DNA from: Halobacteriales archaeon QS_9_67_15 | GTDB lineage: Archaea > Halobacteriota > Halobacteria > Halobacteriales > Haloarculaceae | Direction of reading: 5' to 3' | Assembly (NCBI GenBank): GCA_003023165.1 | Contig: PXSD01000052.1 | Location: forward strand, 1 to 16,550 | DNA: 16,550 nt | Notes under the pieces: model-generated | Databases searched by the model: none | Told to the model about the DNA's origin: nothing | The model's input: the letters and a program-made list of their open reading frames with translations, nothing else | Shown here: positions 1-6,536 of the stretch, piece by piece | Position numbering within the stretch: the stretch's first letter is position 1 | Layout: every line of letters starts with the position of its first letter | Program-made: the position numbers and the translations under genes

Positions 1-1163
1 GTCGGCGCACGCGGGTCGTCCCAGCCATCGAGGCCGCCCGCCTCGATGAGCGCCTTGATCGTCGACGTGCTCATCGGCACGTCGTAGGCGTCGGTCTGGA
101 CGTGCCCCCAGTGGACGACCTCGGGGTACTCCCAGCCCAAGTAGTCGTAGACGAACGCCTGTCGTTTCGCCGAGTCCTGCAGGTCGACCCCGCGGATGAT
201 GTGCGTGATGCCCGTCAGGTGGTCGTCGATCCCGCTCTGGAAGTCCAGCATCGGCCAGCAGCGGTACTCGGCGGCCGCCTCGCGCGGATGGGGCGTATCG
301 ACCATCCGGAACGCCACGAAGTCCCGCAGCGCCGGGTTCTTGTGCGTGATGTCGGTTTTCACGCGCAGGACCATCTCGCCGCTGTCGTACTCACCGGCCA
401 CCATCGACTCGAACTCCTCGCGGACGGTCTCGACGTTCTTGTCCCGGTGCGGACAGGCCTCGCCGGAGTTCTTCATCTCGGAGAACGCCTCGCCGGAACA
501 GGAGCAGGTGTACGCGCCGCCGAGGTCGATCAGTTCCCGCGCGTGGTCGTAGTAGACGGCCACTCGGTCGCTCGCCGTGACCACCTCGTCGGGCTCGAAG
601 CCGAGGTAGTCGACGGCGTCGAGGATCTCGTCGTACGCGTCGAGGTCAGGTCGTTTCGTCTCGGGGTCGGTGTCGTCGAACCGACAGAGCATCCAGCCGT
701 CGTACAGCTCCTTGTACGTCCCGATGACCGACGGCATCCGCGCGCTCCCGAGGTGCCACGGCCCGTTGGGGTTGGGCGCCATCCGCATCCGCACCTCGTC
801 GTACTTCTCGGCGTCCTGACGAGCCTGCGAGTCAGGGTTCGTGGAGCCCGGCTTCACGGCGCTCGGCAGGTCGGGGAGTACCTGGTCGTCGTCCTCGTCC
901 TCGGCGTCGAGCTCCTCGACTTTCTCCGGGGCGAGTTTGGCGAGGCGCTCGCGCTTCTCCGCCGCGTCCATCCCGTTGACCCGCTCGACGACCGGGGCGA
1001 TGACGCCCGCGATCCGGTCGCCGTACTCCCGGAACTCGGGATTCTCGCCCATGAGCGGCCCCATGATGGCGCCAACCTGGGCGTCGCTGTCGTGTTTGAG
1101 CGCGTTGAACAGCGCGTTCACCTCGGCGGCCTCTTCGGCCCGTTCGCGTACGTCGTCGTCCAT
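1..1163 (-). CDS. gltX: Glutamyl-tRNA synthetase, archaeal type (3' end cut by window edge)
   Basis: Charges tRNA-Glu with glutamate in the cytoplasm (class I synthetase). The first 387 residues are visible; family members are about 570. An acidic haloarchaeal N-terminal region (about 1-120) precedes the catalytic Rossmann fold. The ATP-binding signature is APNPNGPWHLGSAR at about 129-142, so the usual HIGH reads HLGS. RFDDTDPETKRP (161-172) is typical of the GluRS/GlnRS subgroup. C220, C222, C237 and H239 could form a small metal site. The KMSKS-equivalent region is VPMSTST (362-368). The anticodon-binding domain lies outside the window. The ATG at 1163 is chosen because a TTTTTA box sits about 25 bp upstream, the leaderless spacing seen across this window. 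The first ~25 codons and 45 bp of upstream DNA have a diverged copy at 2644-2763. Family assignment is very secure. Confidence 0.97.
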   Translation of the reverse strand, partial: MDDDVRERAEEAAEVNALFNALKHDSDAQVGAIMGPLMGENPEFREYGDRIAGVIAPVVERVNGMDAAEKRERLAKLAPEKVEELDAEDEDDDQVLPDLPSAVKPGSTNPDSQARQDAEKYDEVRMRMAPNPNGPWHLGSARMPSVIGTYKELYDGWMLCRFDDTDPETKRPDLDAYDEILDAVDYLGFEPDEVVTASDRVAVYYDHARELIDLGGAYTCSCSGEAFSEMKNSGEACPHRDKNVETVREEFESMVAGEYDSGEMVLRVKTDITHKNPALRDFVAFRMVDTPHPREAAAEYRCWPMLDFQSGIDDHLTGITHIIRGVDLQDSAKRQAFVYDYLGWEYPEVVHWGHVQTDAYDVPMSTSTIKALIEAGGLDGWDDPRAP

Positions 1164-1187
1164 TGCCACGTCGTTCTCGCCCCCGTG

Positions 1188-1193
1188 TAAAAA
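1188..1193 (-). promoter_or_regulatory. TATA-like box of gltX
   Basis: TTTTTA on the minus strand, 25 bp upstream of the gltX ATG, preceded by GCGG. Spacing fits a leaderless haloarchaeal transcript. The surrounding 45 bp aligns without gaps to the region upstream of the short ORF at 2718 (about 29 of 45 identical by eye). Confidence 0.6.
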
Positions 1194-1243
1194 CCGCGTT
1201 GGGTTCGGTCCGGTTCCGCCGGGCGGCGACGCCGTGACCCCAT

Positions 1244-2584
1244 TCACTCGCCCCAGACCCGGACGACGCCGTCCGACCCCGCGGCACCGAGCGCGAGCGA
1301 GTCGTCGACGTTACGGACGCCGGTCACGTTCGACGCGAGTTCCCCGCCCAGCGCGAACCGTCGTCGGACTTCGACGCCGTCCTCGGTCCTGGCGAGCGCC
1401 AGCAGTCCCCCCCGGCGGTCGGTCGGCACGACCAGTTCCGGTCGTCCGTCACCGTCGACATCGGCCGCGAGGCCCCCGTCGAGGTTCCGGGACCGGTACG
1501 CGTGCGAGGAGACGCCCGACCGCGAAGTCACGGACCGTAACTCGTCTCCGTCCCGGCGATAGAATCGCGCGGTGCCGCCGATGTGCGGCGTCTCGACGGC
1601 GGCCACCTCCAGTTCGCCGTCGGGTCCGAAGGGCGCGACACAGAGCTGGTGGCGCCAGCGGTTACCCGACGAGAACCCGGGCCCGGTCGCGACGCGGTCG
1701 CCCTCCGTCGTGAACGCCGCGAGACGAGCGCCCGACTGAGAGTCGGCAAGGGTCACGAGGAGGTTCCGGATGCCGTCGCCAGTCACGTCGGCCGCGACCG
1801 GCGCGATCCCTTCGACGACCGGGCCGTCGAGGTCGACCACTGTCCGTGTCGAGAGACCCTCGCGAACGTCCGCAAGGACGACTCGCTCGGCCTCGACCGC
1901 GTCTCCGAGCGCGCCGTGGGGGTAGCGCTCCGTCCGACCGCCGAGCAGCGCGTACCGTCCGGGACCGACCGCGACGGGACGGGCATCGGGGAGCGCGTCC
2001 ACCGCCGCTCGCTGCCTGTCGTCGCCGTCGACGAGGACGAGACCACCGTCCGCATCGACGAACAACTGCCCGGCATCGTCGACGGGGACCGGATGTGAGT
2101 ACGTAGACGCGTCCTCGAGGGGATCCAGGAGGTCGATACGCGCCGCCTCGCGTCGGCCGACCGGCGGCGTCCCGCCCGGGAGTTCCCCGACTCTGCACCG
2201 TTCAGTGACGGTCCCGTCGGAGACGGCGAACCGCTCGACCACGCCGTCGGCGGTCGCGACTAGCCAGTCGCTCCCGGGGTCGGTCGGGACCGCGACCAGC
2301 CACGTCGGACGTCCGTCCGTCTCGACCGTCACCGGTTCGTCGCCCGAGAGGCCGCCGTTCCCGCCTAGAACGCGATTTCCCGATGCCCTGACGTGCGTGT
2401 ACCCGACGAGGCCGTCGTCGACGCGGGGCGAAACAGTGTGTCCGCCGGTCGCGGTGGTCAGGTCCTCTCCGCCGTCCTCCGGTCCGCCGTCCGACGAGCG
2501 CCCTCGCTCGCCGGTCGGACAGCCGGCGAGCAGCGACAGCCCCGACGCGGCCGCACCGAGGACGGCACGGCGACGTGGTGCCAT
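1244..2584 (-). CDS. Tat-exported lipoprotein with FG-GAP/VCBS-like beta-propeller repeats
   Basis: 446 residues. The N-terminus MAPRRRAVLGAAASGLSLLAGC carries a Tat-like arginine cluster, a hydrophobic stretch and a lipobox ending at C22, so the mature protein is probably lipid-anchored outside the cell. A Ser/Gly/Asp/Glu linker follows (about 25-45). The rest alternates short beta-rich blocks, with two DxxGDG/DxDGDG loops typical of FG-GAP/VCBS calcium-binding repeats: DVTGDG (266-271, then IRNLLVTL) and DVDGDG (375-380, then RPELVVP). No catalytic signature is visible; a surface binding or sensing role is inference. The start at 2584 is preferred over an in-frame start 53 codons upstream because only this one begins with a signal peptide, and its ATG overlaps the stop of the preceding 44-codon ORF (TGATG), suggesting translational coupling. 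It lies between two related copies of the gltX promoter and 5' end. Confidence 0.85.
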   Translation of the reverse strand: MAPRRRAVLGAAASGLSLLAGCPTGERGRSSDGGPEDGGEDLTTATGGHTVSPRVDDGLVGYTHVRASGNRVLGGNGGLSGDEPVTVETDGRPTWLVAVPTDPGSDWLVATADGVVERFAVSDGTVTERCRVGELPGGTPPVGRREAARIDLLDPLEDASTYSHPVPVDDAGQLFVDADGGLVLVDGDDRQRAAVDALPDARPVAVGPGRYALLGGRTERYPHGALGDAVEAERVVLADVREGLSTRTVVDLDGPVVEGIAPVAADVTGDGIRNLLVTLADSQSGARLAAFTTEGDRVATGPGFSSGNRWRHQLCVAPFGPDGELEVAAVETPHIGGTARFYRRDGDELRSVTSRSGVSSHAYRSRNLDGGLAADVDGDGRPELVVPTDRRGGLLALARTEDGVEVRRRFALGGELASNVTGVRNVDDSLALGAAGSDGVVRVWGE

Positions 2585-2718
2585 CAGTGCTCGAGTTCGA
2601 TGCGGCAGTCGGCGATGTCCATCGGTCGGTCCGCCGCGCCGCCGTCGAGTTTGAGGGCGTCGGACAGCGCGTCGACCTCGGCGGCCCCCGCGGTCTGCTC
2701 GCGTCGGTCGTCCTCCAT
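2584..2718 (-). CDS. 44-codon ORF derived from a duplicated gltX 5' end
   Basis: Begins MEDDRREQTAGAAEVDALSD and ends DCRIELEH. Residues 1-25 match the N-terminus of the adjacent gltX product (MDDDVRERAEEAAEVNALFN) at 15 of 25 positions without gaps, and the codons GCC GCC GAG GTN NAC GCG CTG match closely at DNA level. Similarity fades after about residue 25. The stop overlaps the ATG of the lipoprotein (TGATG), so the short frame may serve as a translated leader coupling ribosomes to it. A TATA-like box lies 25 bp upstream, exactly as in gltX. It may be a functional leader peptide, a small protein, or a decaying remnant. Homology to gltX is clear by eye; function is unknown. Confidence 0.7.
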   Translation of the reverse strand: MEDDRREQTAGAAEVDALSDALKLDGGAADRPMDIADCRIELEH

Positions 2719-2742
2719 TGCTGTTCGGTTCTCCCTCTCGCA

Positions 2743-2748
2743 CTATAA
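2743..2748 (-). promoter_or_regulatory. TATA-like box of the short ORF/lipoprotein operon
   Basis: TTATAG on the minus strand, 25 bp upstream of the ATG at 2718, inside the block homologous to the gltX promoter. It probably drives the short ORF and lipoprotein together. Confidence 0.55.
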
Positions 2749-2836
2749 CCGCGTCGGGTTCGATGTCGAGAGCGCGGGCCGTCGCTCCCGTGGTGAGTCC
2801 CGATGCTCCCGTCGTGAGCGGAGAGTCCCACCGGGT

Positions 2837-3613
2837 TCAGTTCGGGCGAGTCGCGCCGTTCCGCGTCGCGTTGATGACCACCCCGAGCATGAGTACGAGC
2901 GCGGCGAGATAGAGGCTCGTCAGGATGAGGATCACGCCGCTGAGGATACCGTAGAGCGCGTACTGGCCGGCGTTCGCGGCGTAGAACTGGATGCCGGTTA
3001 TCAGGAGCGTCCACCCGCTCCCCGCGGTGAGCGCACCCGGTAACGCGTCCGACGGCGACGTCGTGACCTTCGAGGGCAAGTAGTACAGCGGAAGGAACGC
3101 GAGAACGAGCACGCCGAAGAGTACGAACGGCCAGAGGCCCACAATGAGCGGACCGGCCGACAGTCGCGAGAAGACCCCGCCGGTGAAGACGACCGCCAGT
3201 GCCGCGAGCGAGAGGGACCCGAGGACGCGGACGGCGTCGCGGAGCTGTTCGACCAGGGGTTGCTCCTCGGCCCCCTCGACGCGCTCGACGACCGACTGGA
3301 AGTCCACGCCCATGTTCGCGCCGCTCCAGGCGAACACGACGACGGCGAGCAGCGTGGCCCCGGTCCGCCCGGAGGCCGTCCCGATCGATTCCGTGACGAG
3401 CCGCCGAGCCTCCGGCGTCAGCAGCCGCGGCGTCGCGGCCCGGACCTCGGCGGCAGACCCCGCGTCGAGGACCGCCAGCGCCAGCACCATGACCGGGAGA
3501 AACGAGACGAACGCGTAGTAGGCGAACGCGGCCGCGGGGTACTTGATGTCGTGCTCGTCCGCGACCCGCGCCGCCGTGAGGACGGCGTCGAGAACGTCTG
3601 CCAGACGCACCAT
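2837..3613 (-). CDS. YihY/BrkB-family integral membrane protein
   Basis: 258 residues with about six membrane segments (roughly 28-50, 84-102, 130-150, 154-180, 195-215, 222-248). Family hallmarks are the N-terminal AAAFAYYAFVSFLP (27-40) and the C-terminal block YGILSGVILILTSLYL (221-236), followed by GVVINATRNG. The family (historically 'virulence factor BrkB' or mis-called ribonuclease BN) is widespread; its molecular role is unsettled, with transport proposed. The ATG at 3613 is chosen over in-frame upstream extension because the upstream residues are low-complexity Arg/Gly/Pro and a CTTTACC box lies about 25 bp upstream. It is separated from idsA by a 221-bp spacer carrying a palindromic repeat, so it is probably its own transcription unit. 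Confidence 0.88.
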   Translation of the reverse strand: MVRLADVLDAVLTAARVADEHDIKYPAAAFAYYAFVSFLPVMVLALAVLDAGSAAEVRAATPRLLTPEARRLVTESIGTASGRTGATLLAVVVFAWSGANMGVDFQSVVERVEGAEEQPLVEQLRDAVRVLGSLSLAALAVVFTGGVFSRLSAGPLIVGLWPFVLFGVLVLAFLPLYYLPSKVTTSPSDALPGALTAGSGWTLLITGIQFYAANAGQYALYGILSGVILILTSLYLAALVLMLGVVINATRNGATRPN

Positions 3614-3635
3614 ACCGGCGATACGGGGACGAGCG

Positions 3636-3641
3636 GTAAAG
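3636..3641 (-). promoter_or_regulatory. TATA-like box of the BrkB-family gene
   Basis: CTTTAC on the minus strand, 23-28 bp upstream of the ATG at 3613. It fits leaderless spacing and supports that start. Confidence 0.45.
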
Positions 3642-3755
3642 TTCCTGCAACGAATGGGGGCCGCTCCGATGGAACCGCCGCTCCGACCCGAACGGCCCGG
3701 TCTCGTCGCTGGGACTCCTCGAGCGCTGCCGCGAAAATCCGGCGGACCCGGACTC

Positions 3756-3835
3756 ATACTGCCGGCTGTAACTTCGTGAAGATATTCGCCGCCCCGGGGC
3801 GGCGAAATTCGTGACAGACGTACAGCCGGCAGTAT
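3756..3835. repeat. 80-bp palindromic intergenic element, complete copy
   Basis: Outer 15-bp perfect inverted repeats ATACTGCCGGCTGTA (3756-3770) and TACAGCCGGCAGTAT (3821-3835) enclose a 22-bp perfect GC-rich palindrome at 3785-3806 centred on CCCC|GGGG. The left half also holds CTTCGTGAAG. The last base of the element coincides with the idsA stop codon (3835-3837), so the hairpin could act as a 3'-end or terminator structure for the isoprenoid operon. Bases 3756-3805 recur, inverted, at 14002-14051 with one difference. No target-site duplication is visible at the flanks. It may be a REP/MITE-like element; no transposase is nearby. Confidence 0.8.
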
Positions 3836-4875
3836 CAGTACTCGCGTTCGATGAGGTAGTCGGCGATGTCCTCGAGTCGGTCGCGAGCGTCGTTGTCCGG
3901 GAGCACCTGCAGGTTGTTCTTGCCGCTGGCGATGAGGTCCTGAGCGGTCTCGCGGGCGTACTCGACGGAGCCGGCTTCGCGCAACCGCTCGACGGCGGCC
4001 TCGACCTCGGCTTCGTCGACCGCCTCGACGGAGTCGGTCTCGACCAGGTCGTCGACGTCGACGCCCTGCTCGCGTGCGTGGAGCGTGATGAGCGTCTGCT
4101 TGCCCTCGATGAGGTCGCTCCCGCGCTGTTTGCCGAGTTTCTCGCTCGGCGTCGTCAGGTCCAGCAAGTCGTCCTGGATCTGGAAGGCACGACCCACGTC
4201 GAGGCCGTAGCCGTACAGCGAGTCGACGGTGTCGTCGTCGGCCCCGAACAGCATCGCCGCGATCGCGGCGCTCGTGGCGTAGAGCACGGCCGTCTTGAGT
4301 TCGACCATCTCCAAGTACTCGTCCGTGGAGACGGCGTCGCGGGACTCGAAGTCGATGTCCAGCGACTGGCCTTCGCAGATCTTCGTGCAGGTGCTCGCGA
4401 GCTCCAGCGCCGCCGCGTTCGAGTCCGCGGGGTCGGCATCGGTCTCGAGGAGCTGCTGGAAGGCCTTCGAGTAGAGCGTGTCCCCGGCGAGGATCGCCGT
4501 CGAGAGGTCGTACTCCCGGTGGACGGACGGGACGCCGCGCCGCAGGTCGTCGTCGTCCATGATGTCGTCGTGGATGAGCGTGAACGTCTGGATGGCCTCG
4601 ACGCTCACCGCGGCCCGCAGCATGTCGACCGTGTTGTCGGCGACCGGGAACGTCCGGTAATCGACCGCGTCGCCGTCTACGTCCGCCAGCGACTCCGCGA
4701 CCAACAGCAGAACGGTCGGACGGAGCCGCTTCCCGCCGGCGTCGAGCAGGTACCGCGTCGCCTCGTAGAGGCGTTCGGGGTGCTCGACCGGGAGTTCTTC
4801 GGCGATGGCCTCGTTGACGCGTTCTCGGCGCGCGACGATTGCCCGCTCGACGGCCGCCTGGGACTGCCCACTCAT
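3835..4875 (-). CDS. idsA: Trans-polyprenyl diphosphate synthase (probable geranylgeranyl-PP synthase)
   Basis: 346 residues. Condenses IPP with allylic diphosphates to make the C20 (possibly C25) precursor of archaeal membrane lipids. Visible: GGKRLRP (47-53), the first Asp-rich motif DDIMD (103-107) followed by LRRG, GQSLDID (169-175), and the second Asp-rich motif DDLLD (235-239). F98, five residues before the first Asp motif, is the bulky position that limits chain length to about C20 in archaeal short-chain enzymes; C25 cannot be excluded from sequence. The ATG at 4875 lies one base after the RNase J stop, so the two are surely co-transcribed. The C-terminus ends in EREY, directly abutting the palindromic element at 3756-3835. 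Confidence 0.95.
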   Translation of the reverse strand: MSGQSQAAVERAIVARRERVNEAIAEELPVEHPERLYEATRYLLDAGGKRLRPTVLLLVAESLADVDGDAVDYRTFPVADNTVDMLRAAVSVEAIQTFTLIHDDIMDDDDLRRGVPSVHREYDLSTAILAGDTLYSKAFQQLLETDADPADSNAAALELASTCTKICEGQSLDIDFESRDAVSTDEYLEMVELKTAVLYATSAAIAAMLFGADDDTVDSLYGYGLDVGRAFQIQDDLLDLTTPSEKLGKQRGSDLIEGKQTLITLHAREQGVDVDDLVETDSVEAVDEAEVEAAVERLREAGSVEYARETAQDLIASGKNNLQVLPDNDARDRLEDIADYLIEREY

Positions 4876-4876
4876 G

Positions 4877-6223
4877 TCACTCGACCAGCTGGATGATGTT
4901 CCCGTTGCGCGTGACGTGCAGGTCACGGCCCATCTTGTACCCCTCGCTCTCGCAGAGGTTGACGTAGTCCGAGAAGCCGGACATGTCCTGGTGGGCCGGG
5001 ATGACGTTCTGGGGCTGGAGCGCGTCGAGCATCTCGTAGTGCCCCTCCTTGTTCAGGTGGCCCGAGACGTGGATATCGTCGTAGATGCGCGCGCCCTGCA
5101 TCCCGAGCAGGTTCTCGGACTGGTAGCGCTGGCCCTCGTTCGTCGGCTCCGGGATGACCCGGGCCGAGAAGATCACTTTGTCACCGTCATCCAGCTCGTA
5201 GGGGGTCTCGCCGCGACCCATGCGAGTGAGCATCGCGCGCGGTTCGCCCTGGTGACCGGTCACGATGGGCAGGAAGTTCTCCTTGCCCTCGTTCATGATC
5301 CGCTTGAACGTGCGGTCGACGGACTTGCGGTGGCCGTACATCCCCAGGTCGTCCGGGAAGTCGACGAAGTCGAGTCGCTCCGCGGTCCCGGAGTACTTCT
5401 CCATCGAGCGGCCGAGCAGGACCGGCTGGCGGCCGATGTCCTCGGCGAACTCGACGAGCGAGGTGACGCGTGCGATGTGGGAACTGAAGGTCGTCGCGAC
5501 GATGCCGCCGTCGTAGTCCTCCATACTGTACATCACGTCTTTGAGGTGGCGACGGGCGACCGATTCGGAGGGCGTGCGGCCCTTCTTGCCGGCGTTTGTA
5601 CAGTCCTCGATGTAACAGAGGACGCCCTCGCCTTCGCGGCCGATCTCGCGGAACCGCTCCATGTTGATGGGGTCGCCGATGACCGGCGTGTGGTCCATCC
5701 GCTTGTCGAGGCCGTAGACGATGGCTCCTTCGGGAGTGTGCAGGACTGGGTTGATGGCGTCGATGATCGAGTGGGTGACGTTGACGAACTCCAGTTCGGT
5801 GCGGTCGCCGATGCTCATCGTCTCGCCCGCCTCCATCTCGACGAGGTCGTTCTGGACGCCGAACTTCTCCTCGCTCTTGATCTGCTGTTCGACGAGCGCG
5901 AGCGTGAACGGCGAGGCGACGATGGGCGCGTCGTAGCGGTGTGCGAGTTTCGGGATAGCCGCGATGTGGTCGAGGTGGCCGTGGGTCGGCACGATGGCCT
6001 TCACGTCACCTTCCAGGTCGGACATGACGCGGTCGTCGGGGATCGCGCCCATATCGATCAGGTCGAGGCTGTGCATCCGTTCGGTCTCGACGTTGTCGTG
6101 GATCAGTACCTTCGAGAGGTTCAGGCCCATGTCGAAGACCACGACGTCGTCGCCTGCCCGAACTGCCGTCATCTGGCGGCCGACTTCCTCGTAGCCGCCG
6201 ATAGTTGCGATTTCGATTTCCAT
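4877..6223 (-). CDS. rnj: Archaeal RNase J (5'-3' exonuclease, beta-CASP metallo-beta-lactamase)
   Basis: 448 residues; RNA processing and decay enzyme of the beta-CASP family. The metallo-beta-lactamase motif THGHLDH is at 80-86, followed by the metal histidine in VTHSIID (149-155) and GLDKRMD (171-177, in place of the usual GDFKLD-like motif). The beta-CASP part shows TTFSSHIARV (244-253), TGHQGEPRA (322-330), VSGH (386-389) and IPAHQD (408-413). Start: the ATG at 6223 has GGAG at the right distance upstream; an in-frame GTG at 6232 would add three residues. Ordered directly before idsA, with one base between. No TATA-like box lies in the usual position; the nearest good one is about 245 bp upstream, implying a long structured leader or read-through. 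Confidence 0.94.
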   Translation of the reverse strand: MEIEIATIGGYEEVGRQMTAVRAGDDVVVFDMGLNLSKVLIHDNVETERMHSLDLIDMGAIPDDRVMSDLEGDVKAIVPTHGHLDHIAAIPKLAHRYDAPIVASPFTLALVEQQIKSEEKFGVQNDLVEMEAGETMSIGDRTELEFVNVTHSIIDAINPVLHTPEGAIVYGLDKRMDHTPVIGDPINMERFREIGREGEGVLCYIEDCTNAGKKGRTPSESVARRHLKDVMYSMEDYDGGIVATTFSSHIARVTSLVEFAEDIGRQPVLLGRSMEKYSGTAERLDFVDFPDDLGMYGHRKSVDRTFKRIMNEGKENFLPIVTGHQGEPRAMLTRMGRGETPYELDDGDKVIFSARVIPEPTNEGQRYQSENLLGMQGARIYDDIHVSGHLNKEGHYEMLDALQPQNVIPAHQDMSGFSDYVNLCESEGYKMGRDLHVTRNGNIIQLVE

Positions 6224-6536
6224 GGTTTGCACTCCGAGAAGGGCTCGCCCGCAGACGCGGTGACGGCCGGCGAACAGTGGACGCTCGCGTGACTGGTGCG
6301 CTCCGGACCGCCGCGGTCTGCCGACGCGCAGGCCGGGTCGCCCCCGGCCCGCCCGTCACCGCCGACGGTCGGAGCCAGTCCGCATCGGCGTCCGATGCGT
6401 CAGCCGGCCGCCCCTACTGCGACCCGGGCGGCCGTATACTCGGTTACCTCTCCCTATACGGCGAGGTTTTAAAAAGCGTGCGACTCGTCCCCGAAACCTG
6501 TCGCTCTTCGGCCCCGACCACGTCGGGACCAGTCGG
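6224..6536 (-). promoter_or_regulatory. RNase J upstream region: distal promoter plus GC-rich structured leader
   Basis: A 313-bp gap with no convincing gene. On the minus strand TTTTTAAAA (6467-6475) is the only strong TATA-like box, predicting a start near 6440 and a leader of roughly 220 nt. Potential secondary structure includes GGCCGGG/CCCGGCC (6331-6349, 5-nt loop), CGCATCGG/CCGATGCG (6381-6399, 3-nt loop), and a longer pairing of GACTGG (6291-6296) with CCAGTC (6375-6380), continued by CTCCG (6301-6305) with CGGAG (6370-6374). A small hairpin CCCGAC/GTCGGG (6513-6527) lies after the upstream gene. The GC-rich composition makes chance pairing possible; no known RNA family is recognised. 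Confidence 0.45.
6431..6462. promoter_or_regulatory. Inverted repeat near the RNase J promoter (operator candidate)
   Basis: GCCGTATA (6431-6438) and TATACGGC (6455-6462) form a perfect 8-bp inverted repeat with centres 24 bp apart, between the TTTTTAAAA box (6467-6475) and past the predicted transcription start. Placement suits a repressor operator; the AT-rich arms could alternatively be extra TATA-like sites. Confidence 0.4.

Noticed and set aside
102..1190. Plus-strand frame of 362 codons opposite gltX
   Set aside because: Antisense to gltX, with low-complexity Val/Arg/Asp content and no recognisable motif.
2585..2743. In-frame 53-residue extension of the lipoprotein
   Set aside because: The extension is Arg/Gly-rich and would bury the Tat signal and lipobox; it lies in the other frame of the gltX-derived short ORF.
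3811..6292. Long plus-strand frames of 361 and 495 codons opposite idsA and rnj
   Set aside because: They lie exactly antisense to unmistakable genes; codon bias in GC-rich halophile DNA keeps such frames open. The translations are Val/Asp/Arg-rich with no family features.
6513..6527. CCCGAC/GTCGGG hairpin after the acidic-tail gene as an intrinsic terminator
   Set aside because: The T-rich tract is about 40 bp farther on and coincides with the likely rnj TATA box, so a terminator call is not supported.
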